NCBI GenBank assembly: GCA_037577475.1
Contig: CM075193.1
Location: 6,212,685-6,276,684 of the forward strand
Length of the DNA stretch: 64,000 nt
Direction of reading: 5' to 3'
Source of the DNA: Chaunax sp. Z400
Taxonomy: Eukaryota > Chordata > Actinopteri > Lophiiformes > Chaunacidae
The notes under the pieces are model-generated. The model searched no databases. It was not told the DNA's origin and saw only the letters and a program-made list of their open reading frames with translations. Below, one piece after another: positions 25,761-37,519 of the stretch (position 1 is the stretch's first letter; each line of letters begins with the position of its first letter). The position numbers and the translations under genes are program-made.

Positions 25761-27448
25761 TTTTTAGTTTTCCATGGAATGATGATTTTAAGGTTGGTCA
25801 TCTTCTCCAAAACACTACTCAAGGCTCCACAAAGGAATGGAGGATATGTCATAGACTCACAATGTTTTCCATCTTCAGATCACTCTTGTATTTTTTTAAT
25901 CCCTCCCCCTCAGACATCTTGAGTCTGCCACTGCCTTCAATCATTTTAAAACATACCATAAGTTAAAAGGCTTATGGTATGGCTGCATTATCACCATTAA
26001 AGGTAACTTGCAGAAGTTTAGTTACTTAGTACTCTAGTAAAATGCATCGTGGTATTGTAGTGCAGTTGCTATTAGGACCTGTTGCCTTTAGTTTACTGCA
26101 GAATGCAGAACATTAATCTTTTTTTAATGCAAAAATATTCAAATTTTACTTGGTCCTTGTCAGTGTTTGCTTGCTGGATTAAGATTTGCCATAAACATTG
26201 ACAGATAGATGGGATTTCATCTGCTGACTGCAACACTAAGGAAGATTGAAATTAATGATCGAACTAAAATGATGAGAAATAGCATGTTTATATATATGGA
26301 ATGAATGAAAAGTAAAGTAACTGGCCTTACAGAGGATTTAAATGGGTTCAAATCTTATCACCTTGACTTTGTTTCACTGGCGGATCAGTATGTTGTCCAG
26401 TTTGTGTATGGATACACTCTCCCTGTTTTGTCTGCAGACTGGGCCTATACTGGGTTTTATCTCTTTTTCTGCAGCGAGGGGCTGCTGCTGTTAGGTGAAT
26501 GTGTGTGTCTGTGTGTGTCTGCAGGATTGTGTTGTTCCTTGTGTGTTTAAAGTGTCGGATGTGACCTCATTAATTAAAGGACATCGGAAACCAAAGTGTC
26601 TGTCACTTTCTGTTTTTCACTCACCCTCTGTCCCCTTTAATTCTCTCCCCCTGCCTGAAACTCATCCTCTCAGTCTCTCACAATCTCAGGGTGCTAGATT
26701 GGTGTGAAATATGTTTCTCTGAGTGGAAAATTACAGTTTGTCGTTGACGTCTGTGTGCTTATACAGTATTTCTTTTTCCACAATTTCCACAAGATTGTCA
26801 CTTTACTTTGGTTAACACATGGAATCAGTTTTGATTCAGGTACATTTTGGAACTTTACATAGGCCATGTGTGTGCAGAAAGCTACTATGATAGTCATTTG
26901 ATTGCCCTGCAAAACCTTCCACTATATCTATTCTTTTCCTCATCACTCATGTCCTCTCGTAACAACAATAGGAATAGTGTCTGAAGAAAACTGGGAAAAA
27001 AATAGCTTTGCAGGCACTTATGACATGGTGTACTATATGATGTAGTACCGCGGTGCAGGCTGTGGTATGTCATAAATTACTGGGTTGACTTGTGAGAAAC
27101 ACAATAGCATCCCTTTGATACACCCTTCATTTTCTACAATTTAAGAAACAACTAGACATCACTCAGAGAGTAAAAGCTGTGCTAAGGCAGCTCAGGTTCT
27201 CCATTATGTCATTACACCTGAAAGCAACAGTCCTGTGATAGTTTGATCCTCATAATATGAACCCTATCATTAGTAGTTTGATATTTCAAGAAAAATGATA
27301 TTTCACTAATGGGGATTTTCTTCAGGATCAAGCTCAGTAACTTTTGAAAATACCTGTGTGTCACATTTGACACCAAGTTGAATCAGTAGACTTTCAGCTA
27401 CAGTTTAATCTTAGTTCAAATCTGTATCATTGTTATCTATTATCTCAT

Positions 27449-27740
27449 TTCTGTGTGGAGTTTGCATGTTCTCCTCGTGTCTGCGTGGGTTCCCTCCGGG
27501 TTCTCCGGCTTCCTCCCACCACCAAAAAATTGCAATATAGGTGAATTGGTGACTCTAGATTGACCGTAGGCATGAATGTGAGTGTGAATGGTTGCTTGTC
27601 TTTCTATGTGGCCCTGTGATGAACTGGTGACTTGTCCAGGGTGAACCCCGCCTCATGCACACAGTCAGCTGGGATAGGCTTCAGTCCCCTGTGACCCTGC
27701 ACAGGATAAGCAGTTACAGAAAATGGATGAAAGGATATAT
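27449..27740 (+). mobile_element. Retroposon 3'-end fragment (common teleost family)
   Basis: GTGTGGAGTTTGCATGTTCT, CCTCGTGTCTGCGTGGGTTC and CCTCCGGGTTCTCCGGCTTC open it. GAATTGGTGACTCTAGATTG, CTGGTGACTTGTCCAGGGTG, CAGCTGGGATAGGCTTCAGT and GGATAAGCAGTTACAGAAAA follow, ending in ATGGATGAAAGGAT. It is instantly recognisable as a high-copy fish repeat with a GATG-type tail, probably a LINE or a SINE that borrows a LINE end. A second fragment is at 35,090-35,172. Confidence 0.8.
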
Positions 27741-27744
27741 CACA

Positions 27745-30005
27745 ATCCTTGGTTATCTCTTGTTCTATTATATATTCAGACAATTTTACTCGGGTTATAA
27801 AGTACGCTAACTTTGAATGATTACGCAAAGATACTGGACATGCTGATAAATAATAAAGTTAGCAATTTTGGCAGTTTAGGTCCTTTTGTGTTTGCTGTAT
27901 GATGCAGCTATGGTGGATTTATGTAATCTCTGAGAGCTGCTCTGGATTGAAAATATTTGTAAATTCTGTTAGCACATAGAAAGCATTGCCAAGAGTTAGA
28001 TAAGAAGATTGATGCCACATAATCGTCTCATAGAGCTCTTGCCACAAAATTAGCATATTTACCAAAACTATTTCGATAGTTGAATTTAAAATGCTGGCTA
28101 TAAAATGAGATTAAGTGGGACAATATGTTTTCAGGATTTTTTTTTTTTTTAACACAGCAAGCACAACTATTCAGCGACAGCTCAATACAAAAACTGCCTC
28201 TTCCCCTCAAGCCCTTTTAATTAGTGGGAAAGGGAAAGTATTGCTCTTCTCTTGGTGAGGGTTTGCTGGTGTGGCTGCATGTGTAGTCTTGCAGGATGAC
28301 TTCATGCCATCAGTGGGTGTTCTCATTATGCGTGGGTGCTGTTGAACCTGATCGGCTTTTCTGCTCCAGGACTTATTGGCATGTCCTCCACATCAAATAT
28401 AGTCAGAGAGAGACAGGGCTCCTCTGTTAGGAAGACATACTCGCTGCAGGGCAGAATTAAAGACATTAAATAAACCACTTGGAGGAGCTTCACGTTTGTT
28501 TTTCGCAGTGCCCCATCCTGCCAGGGTTAACATGCAGCAAGCAGTGGATGTGTGTTTCAACTGTTTGTCCTCTAACAAGTTGGAACACCTCAGTCTGCTG
28601 TGTGTGTGTGTGCTAACAAGGGTTGTTCCAAGGAGTAGAGTTGAGAATCTCCTCAAATGCAGCAATGAGCAGGTGTGGAGTGAAGTAGTTTACACTGACT
28701 CGTCTAATCCTTGTTTTACCCTGGGGCTGAATGTCATTGTGACAAATAAATCCTCTAGTTTTGAAATGTCTTCATTTTTTTAGCTTTGTCCTGACTCATC
28801 AAAACTAGGCCAGTTTTGTGTCATTTAAAATAAATAATATGAAGTTGTTGGGGTTTTTTTTTGTTGCTCCATTTAGATTCAAAGATGTTGAAAGAAATAA
28901 AGTAATAAAAGTTAACGAGTCTCTTTTCAGTCTGAGTGGATAAACCTGACAGATACAACAATGTGACATTACTGTAAATGAATTACATCAGCAAAGCGGA
29001 GCAGCTGTCTCTGCTTTAGCCACGAGAAACAGACAGCAGGATGTTAGTTTATATTGTTTACAGCGTTTAGTATTATAGAAGGCATGTCAGCTCAGTTTAT
29101 GTGAAGTATTAACATTGATATATCTTCTGCTTCTGGAGGCCTTTTGAGTGGACACACTGTCAAACCAAACTCCACTCTAAAAGCGGGTGTTTTATCATTT
29201 CACTGTAAAAACTTAAGTTACACCAGGGTATTTCCCAGGTCGATCAGATCTACAGACTCAAATCAGCACACATTTCATTAAGTCAGTGACATCATTACCT
29301 GACCTGTGATGAAGTGATTGTTAGCATCTGTTTGGCTTAATCTGTGTAATTACTACCCTGTAATGCATTTTCTTATGCAAAGACTATACTTTTCTTATGC
29401 AAAGACTATATATGAGTGTATCCAATCATTGTTAGATCACACACACTATTTATTTGATCTATTCCATAAGTTTCCATTGCTTTTATACCAGTTTGATTTA
29501 CATAGCATGCTAACATAAGTGACCTTCTTCTGTAATGTCCATCTCTGTCTCACAGTAATCACAATAATCCGTTACCCTCCACATGTGCTTTTAAAGGCTT
29601 TGGGGTAGTAACTCTTGCTGGATTATAACTGGACCAGGTAAGAAGATGATCTGATCTTCTATCCTCCCTTCCCCTCAGCGTCCAAGCAGTCAATAAAGCA
29701 GCCCATCCTTTCCTGACTACACCCCTGGGTGAGAGTAATCTTCTGTGCAGGCTAGTAAAAATGTTTTTTCTCCTTCTCACTGTCTTCTCTTTCTCCCTCT
29801 CCACACCTCCCCTCTGCCTCCCGTCTGTTATTACCATCAGCCAGGTACATTTGACTCATACAGAGGGACATGCGTTTCATCAAGAGCACTTGGCATGAGA
29901 GAGAGTGACAAATGCAGTGCATGTTCTCTCGATGTTTAATGTTTATGTGAGGATTGCACTATTGGCTTCTTCTTCTTGAGGCTTGATCCCTCCAGGTCGC
30001 CTCAA
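27745..30005. other. Gene-free flank
   Basis: No gene was seen. CTTATGCAAAGACTATA occurs twice in tandem at 29,373-29,411. The rest is unremarkable. Confidence 0.5.
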
Positions 30006-30009
30006 GCAA

Positions 30010-30435
30010 AGAAGTTTGCTGTATGTATCTCAGGGTCTTGTTCACAAGTGATGGGTAAATAGAGCGTCAGATGGTTTTGTGCGGTATCAGCAGTATTGTG
30101 GCCATTGTATTAGATCATTGTGGTGAAACGAGAGCTGAGTGAGGAAAGCTCTCAATTTTCCAGTCGATCTATGTTCCAACCCTCACCTATGATCATGAGC
30201 TCTGAATTAGATGAGAATTAGAATGAGATCACGGACACAATCAGCCGAAGGAGCTTCTTCTGTAGGGGGGCTGGACTCAGCCGTAGAGATGCGGTGAGGA
30301 GCTCAGGCATCTGGAGGGAGCTCAAGGTAGAGCTGCTGCTTCTTCGCATCGAAAGGAGAGAAGTTGGGGTGGTTCAGGTATCTGGTTAGGATGCCTCCTG
30401 AGTGCCTCCTTTTGGAGGCTTAGAGGTAGAGGTAG
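30010..30435 (+). pseudogene. LINE ORF2 C-terminal fragment (decayed)
   Basis: Translated piecewise, it gives YLRVLFTSDG, then LSIFQSIYVPTLTYDHEL, a GGLDSAV-like stretch and GWFRYLVRMPPECLL. These match the region after the reverse transcriptase of a fish non-LTR retrotransposon (SIYRSIYVPTLTYGHEL ... RWLGHLIRMPPGRL as I remember it). Several stops and frameshifts show that it is dead. The 5' part, including the RT active site, is absent. Confidence 0.65.
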
Positions 30436-30869
30436 GTAGAGCCAGAACACAACTCTCAATATATTAAACATGCAGGCCTACTACGATGTCATCAATTAAT
30501 GCAGATGGTTTGGAGCATCTTAACAAAACAGGCAGGCATAAATCACATGAGTGTGCACTGAGTGTGCATGTTTTGTGGGATTAGTAAAAGTTTCATTTCC
30601 CAGCAGTAGCCTTCATGTGGATAGGCTCTCTTCGTGGTATACCAAAGTTCCCCGGGCATAACTGCTGTTTGTCAAATGACAGACTTCTAGTTTGGCTTAA
30701 CCGGAAAAAACTGGGCTCTGGTCAGAGTTACAAGAAGCACAGAGACAGGAGACAAATAAACAAAAAATCCTGACAGTGAAAGGATATTCAATTAAACTGC
30801 AGGCTTTAAAGGAACATGTGAAGCTATGTGGGGGAATTGTTGGGTGTCTATAAAATAAAGGGTACAGTC

Positions 30870-30955
30870 AAGACCTGCTCTTTTTGGAAAGTGCCTTGAG
30901 GTAACTTTTATTGTGACTTGGTTCTATATGAATGAAACTGATTTGACTGGACTTG
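30870..30955 (-). mobile_element. Abundant teleost interspersed element, copy 3 (terminal fragment)
   Basis: CTGCTCTTTTTGGAAAGTGC, CTTGAGGTAACTTTTATTGT, then AACTGATTTGACTGGAC is the reverse complement of the element's first 80 bases as seen at 45,105-45,185. Confidence 0.7.
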
Positions 30956-30989
30956 TGAAGGTGGTGACGTCTTGAACATAATAAAGCTT

Positions 30990-31398
30990 CTGTTACGTTT
31001 TGGCAAAAATGAGATGGGGACCCAGATGTGGACTCAAAGCAGAGACAGTGAGGATGCAGTTTGAAGATTTATTAAACAAAAAGTTCAAACTAACCTGGCA
31101 AACCATGTCAAAAAGATGATGACAAACACCAGTTAGAGAGCTGGAACACATAATCAAGACAAGACGCAACAAACTGGCAACTGAGAATAGAAAGACACCA
31201 AAATAAATACATAGAGAAAACGAGAGACAATGGAAGAAATGGGGACCGGGCACAGGTGAAAATAATAAACAACTCTGATAGAGGGAAAACAGACACACAC
31301 AGGGAATGTGAAGCACAAGACAACGCGGAAAAAAAATAACTTTCAAAATAAAACAGGAAACAGGAAACACAAAACCAACAAAACCAAAAGCATGACAG
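30990..31398. mobile_element. Non-autonomous DNA-transposon-like element
   Basis: The left end reads CTGTTACGTTTTGGCAAAAA. The right end, reversed, reads CTGTCATGCTTTTGGTTTTG. These are imperfect terminal inverted repeats of about 15 bp. The inside is A-rich, with GACCCAGATGTGGACTCAAA, AAGATTTATTAAACAAAAAG, and GGGACCGGGCACAGGTGAAA, a pattern I know from repeated teleost MITEs. The short ORFs across it, on both strands, are not genes. Confidence 0.55.
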
Positions 31399-31399
31399 T

Positions 31400-34300
31400 T
31401 TCTTTCAATCAGGCCATTGTTGGTTTAACTCGATCTGGCTATCAACCGTTAATCATTATTAAAGATCACGTTTCTGTGTTCTCAGGCTGCTTGACTGCAT
31501 TGTCTCAGTCTACCCAAGTATTGTTTCCTCTTTGCACTCCTCCTATATGGCCACCAGCCTAGTTTCTGTGATTTTTATGAGGCCACAAAATTTCAAGTTC
31601 ACTTGAAAACACAAGCTGGGACACTCTGAAACGTGTTATTGTGCTTTTGTGTGTCACTGAGCAGAGAGATGTTTGCCTTAAGCCTCAATGGACACAATAC
31701 AAAGGAATGCAAAATGAGGCCACACCGCGATACACACTGCTGTCGTCTGGCCAGCTCAGGGCGTATGCACACAGGCACCCTGACAAACACCTTGCCGTGA
31801 AGCTGGTGATGGAGCAAAAACAACAGGAACTGAGCAGGATTTTTTTTTTCTCAACATGAATTCCTCCTTATTCTTATTATGCATTAGACAAAGACTAATT
31901 TCCAACAACGTGTCTTAGAAATTACATATCTAATTTAAAAATGTTTCGGGAAACATATTGCAGACCATCTGTTTTTTTAATTATAATAAAGAGGAAATGT
32001 TAAGAAATGAGAGTGGAGGAATTAGGACCAATAAAGGCATAAAAAAATGAAATAATGTTATTAACTAATATACATGTGAGAGATAGAGAACAAAATCAGC
32101 AAAATAATCAATGACAACATATTTAATTTGTTTTCTGGAACATTTACTCAGGAAAAAAAAAGTGTGTCCCCAACCTGCTAATGTATAGTGAAATTAGCCT
32201 GTTATACAACAACGACCTGCCTTGCCTAATGGTAAAGTCTACCCCTGACTAGTACTACAAAGCCTGTATAGCAGTATCACTTTTTCCCTGTGATGCTGTC
32301 AGGCTTCATCAGGGATGCTGTGAAAAAATATCATATTACTGATAGCATTTAATTGTGCTTTCTCTCTCCCTGCTGTCATTTCAGTGTACGGCAAAGATTT
32401 GAAACCACCTCCACCCTTTCACCGGCTCAGCCCTGGACACCATCTCCAATTAAATCCTCTCATCAGAAGTTTTCCTTTCACATAGTCATTCCATCATCAT
32501 CATCATCATCACCATTATCACCTGTGTCTAAGCTCCAGGGGAGAAGCCTCCTTCTTATTGAAATCACCTAATTTGTCCAAAGGCTTCCCTTGATGATCTG
32601 CTTCCTGCCGGGGTCTATTGCCAAACATTACACTTCAGTTCACAATAAATTTCATCTTACTTTAATTCTGTCATTCTTAATTGTTCCTCTTATTAGCCTC
32701 TCCTGACTGATCTAATATATAACTATTCTTGTCTTCTCTGTCTGCAGCTACATGTAAGTATGCCCCAGAGACAGCGAGCTCTGAACAGGTGTTCTCGCTC
32801 GCTCCTGGGAGAATACAGCTTGAGAGGAAGACATTACAGCATTGTGGATGTATGATGGTGGCTCTGTTCCACACTCCTCCTCCTAATCCCTCATCCCTCG
32901 CTCTCTTCATCTGGAGTTCTATCTGTAACCCATCTTCCATCCATTACCACATCATCCATCAACAATAACGCCAAAGAGTGTCTGCCTTTTCCCTTGTAAT
33001 GCACACTACTGCTATGACATCATCGTTGCACATGCACAGAAACGCGCACATTGACTCAACCACTGCCACCAAATCCATCAACTAAGTTATTTTCATGCTA
33101 ATCACGGGGCTTTTATTGCCTCTGGTGCCCTCCTCACCCCTAATCAACCTGTCCTCCGACCATGCTGCCTGCTCTGAAAAGCTCCGATTGTCCCTTCATT
33201 TTCAGGTGTTTTTGGGTGACTCTAGGAATGCTTTCTTTACCCCCCAGCTCCTGAGAAGGGATCCCTCTCACCACCCAGTTGGGTGCTTATCTGATGCAAT
33301 GGACCATTGATCACCTTTTACCCTTTCAATGAATCAAGTCTCTGTTAGTTGAGTGGACAATCGTCCACTTGGTAACCCAAAACTAACCCAATATATTGCT
33401 GCTTCAGCCTCACTGAACCTCCACTTGTTGCTGTGCTCCTGTTTCATCTGTTTATAATGTAAGGTGGATGTGGTTCAATAGCGGATAAAATGGGATGATG
33501 CATTCCATTTTAGTTGCGTTCATGCATGTGCTGGTGTAGCAGGATATATACTATGTGGCAACACTTTGGGTGATCATCCCACCAAAGCAACGAAAACACA
33601 ATGATGTCACCCGAACATAAACAGAGAAGAAGAATGAATGACAAATTCCTCTGAATTAACTCATTCTGCGTAAGAAGTCGTCCCCCCCCCCCCCCAGCTA
33701 TTCTGATGCAACCCTGTCTCATCCTGAGGAGCCATCATAAACCTGATTTATGACTTTTCAACTGGCCTGCAAATATTTATCCATCGTACAAATCCAAATT
33801 CCATTAGGGGAGTAAACATAAATATATTTCTCTCTTAAGCCTATTATATTAAATTAAACAATGTAATGCAGACAAAGAGTTCAGCTAAGTGGCACCATAT
33901 GGTCAATAGAGACTCTCTGAGCTGCATAGTTAGTGGTATGCAGCCTATTTCTGTCAACCGCTCGGATCTCATCTGCCCTTCATCTCCAAACACGCTGCAG
34001 ATTGTGTTCCCACCAAATTGTGCTGGTTAAACCCTAAACACAGCAGCGGTTCGTAATTCATGTCTGTGTCAGAAATTAACTGATATGTTTGGTTTTGAGG
34101 AAAACATTTATTAAAGAGGGGAAATGATGGAGGAATTGCTTTGTTGTAGGTGTCAGTGATACAACAAATGTCTCACACACACTTGGGTGATGTCCACATC
34201 CCTTTGTAATAAAGTTTATGTTAGCACTAACAACCAGTGATCCGGAGGATTTTCTCTCATTGCTCTTGCCTTATCTCCTCTAATGATGCACAACATTTCT

Positions 34301-34560
34301 ATGTAAATAAATGTCAGTTTTGCAAGACTATGACCAATTTATATAACACAGCTGTGGCTCAGGCTATACTTTTTTCATGAGGGTTTGACAGTCTGTTTTG
34401 GTTCTTAGAGAATCATCTAGTGAGGAGAAAGTGAATTCAACAAGAAATGAAGAAAAGAAGGAAGGAGTTGTCACAGAGGACAGGTTTTTTTTAAATAGCC
34501 AGCTCCACAGAAACCTGGCCATCAGGAGCAATTTGAACTAGCCCTGTTCTACAGTGGTCC
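31400..34560. other. Gene-free flank
   Basis: No gene is supported. It holds a C run of 14-15 at 33,682-33,696 and ATC triplets near 32,490. The rest is unremarkable, non-repetitive A/T-rich DNA. Confidence 0.5.
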
Positions 34561-34978
34561 CACAATAGTGATGCAACAAAGACCCTTCTCTATTGCACCT
34601 TTGTTTGTTTGTACTGAACAAACCAGATGTGGAATAATGCCCCTCCAATGTGTGATTTTAAACATAACATAGAAAAACAGTTTTTCACCAGCCCTGTTGC
34701 ATGGCGGTGGATCTCATCCTCTGGTCAGTGGGTAAGAAGCTCCTGGACCTCGAGCTGCAGTGGTGGACTGTCAGGGCCAGAAAAACCTTCTCTGCTGGCC
34801 TAGAGAGTGTCCGAATCAGAAAAATTTCAATTTTATTAGTTTATTGAACTCTTCATAAAGAAAAACAGAAGGATGGACTTCGTCTTCAAATGATCAGCAG
34901 CTGTGGTAAGTTTGATGGATTGTTATATATCTTTACTGTCCAGACCGGCGCCAAGTGGGGTTTTGAAGGGCCTTAAGT

Positions 34979-35045
34979 AAGACAAGATAAAAAGATACTT
35001 TATTCATCCCTGATGGAAATTCAGGTGTCCAGCACCTCACACTTA
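34979..35045 (-). mobile_element. LINE 3'-end fragment
   Basis: GATACTTTATTCATCCCTGA, then TGGAAATTCAGGTGTCCAGC is, reversed, the 3' tail of a fish LINE as I recall it (…GGACACCTGAATTTCC...GGATGAATAAAGTATC). Only the last 65 bp are present. Confidence 0.55.
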
Positions 35046-35089
35046 CAGGTTTTGACCCAGGCCTGTTACTGGCTGTTTATTATTATTAT

Positions 35090-35172
35090 TATTATTATTA
35101 ATTCATTCATGCATTTTCTGTAGCCGCTTATCCTGTATAGGGTCACAGGGGGGCTGGAGCCTATCCCAGCTG
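35090..35172 (-). mobile_element. Retroposon 3'-end fragment, same family as 27,449-27,735
   Basis: The plus strand reads GCATTTTCTGTAGCCGCTTA, then TCCTGTATAGGGTCACAGGG, then CTATCCCAGCTGACTTTGGG. This is the reverse complement of 27,660-27,725. An ATT run (35,078-35,101) borders it on the left. Confidence 0.75.
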
Positions 35173-35624
35173 ACTTTGGGCAGGAGGCGGAATTATTATT
35201 ATTGTTATTGTTGTTGTTGTTGTTACTGCTTTAGATTATTGCTGCTGGTAGGAATGATGTTCAGGTTCCGTGTCCTGACTGTGCGTTTGAGTAGGGTTTG
35301 TATGGTGTCATGTACATTTATTCCCAGCAGCTTGGATGGAATCTGTGCAGAAGCCTGTTGCATCCTGATTGTGTTATTTGTGTTTTACAGAATCTTTGTT
35401 TACCTGGGGGTCGAGTGATTAATGTGACTGTTTGGAGTGTGTTCTTGTTTCTGTGGTAAGTACATGGATTTGGGATGTGTGAGGTCTATTTGTGGTGTAT
35501 TGTGACATTATTCTTAGGGGGTTTGTAGCTACTTTTTAAATTGTTTAGTTGGTGATCACGCACATTATACAAAACGTCACACCCCCTTTCTGTCCGACCT
35601 CCTTGCTGGCTCACCCGTTTATAC

Positions 35625-35735
35625 TGTACAGACAGCAATTCGGTACTGTTACAACCTTTGCTGCTGGCTCAGAGGTGCAATAACAATGACCCCCATCACA
35701 CCTTTGTCATGTTTAAACAGAATTGTAAAGCACAA
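35625..35735 (+). repeat. Dispersed repeat family, copy with 15,066-15,200
   Basis: CTGTTACAACCTTTGCTGCT, GGCTCAGAGGTGCAATAACA and ATGACCCCCATCACACCTTT, then a GTTTAAACAGAATTGT end, match 15,070-15,150 closely (CTGTTACTACCTCTGCTGCT...GTTTATACAGAACGGT). A weaker third copy lies at 34,560-34,660. The class is unknown. Confidence 0.6.
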
Positions 35736-35784
35736 AAAAAGGAATAATCCCATCTTAAACTGGCTGTGCAAAAGGTGCTAGTTT

Positions 35785-35905
35785 CTTGCCCAGTGCCCAT
35801 GGCCACTGCAGACCATGCAGAACGGAGAAGGTGGGAATTGAACCACCCACCCTTTTATCAGTAGATGACCTGCCACCGGAGCCCCAGCCACCCCGGCCTC
35901 TATAT
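35785..35905 (-). mobile_element. tRNA-derived SINE fragment
   Basis: The minus strand reads CAGGTCATCTACTGATAAAA, then GGGTGGTTCAATTCCCACC, a decayed B-box (GGTTCAATTCC) preceded by an anticodon-arm-like segment. It is followed by CAGTGGCCATGGGCACTGGG, then CAAGAAACTAGCACC, resembling the 'GGGCAAGACACTGAACCCC' part of a common teleost tRNA-type SINE as I remember it. It is not a functional tRNA because the acceptor stem is not paired. Confidence 0.6.
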
Positions 35906-36159
35906 GTGCCATGCAGAATGTTGAAAAAACTACAAAATAGCTCCAAATACACTACTGGTTTAAAAATACTATGCATCTTGGCAAGTTTTACCAATTCCAC
36001 ATGGTCTCATTTGTGCGTTAAGGAGCTCATTAACCAACACTTGGTCCATTACTGGTTCCGGAGTTTGTGGCACCAAACTGTCTGCACTCGTTGCTTCTAA
36101 GAGGGTCGGGGGAGTGAGCGCTACATGTTGTTCCCCAGTGCTCCCCTTACTCTGAGCAG

Positions 36160-37470
36160 ATCGCATCAGCGGTTTAACGCTGAAACCTAACCATCAGTAC
36201 CCCCTCCCCTCTCCCCCCGACTTAATTAGGCCATAATTTTACTGTATGCCACAGTGTGGAGATATCGGCCGCATGGGGAAAGGGAGGTGGGGTGAACGGG
36301 GATTTAAAAGTGGCTCCAAAAGTCCCATTAAAGGATTTCAGCAGTTTTCCTGGGCTCACATTGTCATTCATTCACGCACAAATGTTGTGTTTCAGTGCAG
36401 GTCAGCATTCCTCTGCATAATCAGCGGTTTTACATAAAAAAAACTATCGCACCCATAAAAGTGCAGCTCTGAAATTGAAAATATGGTTTTGCAATCACCT
36501 TGAAGAAAGTGTATAATGGCTTCTCCTACAGTAGTTCACTGAGGTGAGCCCTACCGCTTCAAGAATGTGCAAATGGGTGGATAGATTACCATTGTGTACT
36601 TCACACTGTTTTCACTGGAGATCTTCCAGTTGGCTTATTATAAAGAAACAATGTGCCCTGTGTGACAGCGTTACCTCACCCCCCGGGTGATAAATGTTTG
36701 CACTCACATATACTTTTCACATTCTCACACACTGGGCAACGTTAAGACACACATTCATTCACGCTAACAGCTGAAAATATGCAAGCACACAACAAAGGTT
36801 TGCTCACACACGGACGAAACTGCCATTTCATCATATCTTGTCAGCAATACTCAGTAGTTTATTTCTCCCACAGCTCCTGAATATTGGAGAAAACAGATGA
36901 CGAGTAAAAGAAAAAAAAACTCACACCTAAAGGAGGAATGTGTCTCTGACCAATGAGAAGACGTTATTATGCTGTATAATTCTGTCAGACATAGCTAAAA
37001 ACCACACTCAAGCACACCAGGACCAATTTTGGTCAAAACTGTGTCTTTTAATGCAGTCAGATAGTTAACAAGGCAGTAAATGATAGTGAATAGGCTATAA
37101 TTGCTGTTGGACAGCCTCTACAGTTAATGAGTTTTATACTCTGTGCATTCTTTCATGGAAGGAAGGTAAGGGATGTGAATTCAGTGCCAAAAAACTGCAC
37201 AGACTATCTCCAAACAAACTCACCGCTCCATAAGTTTCATCTCCCTCTGAGTCTGTTGTGGCACACGAATGAGACTTGCACAGACACGCATGTGCGTATC
37301 CATACAGTCCATGCATGCTACTTGCACTGTTCGAACACAGCATGCTGGTCTCCTTTAATGGTCACACATATTTCACAACTTTTCCTGCCCTGCAGCAAGA
37401 GGAAGACCAAACATCCTCCATCATAAATTTTCTCCCAGAACACAACCTGGAGAGTGTGCCACACAGGAAA

Positions 37471-37519
<49 letters not shown>

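Noticed and set aside
31599..31859. Overlapping ORFs on both strands next to the MITE-like element
   Set aside because: No homology that I recognise, and no splice or promoter signals.
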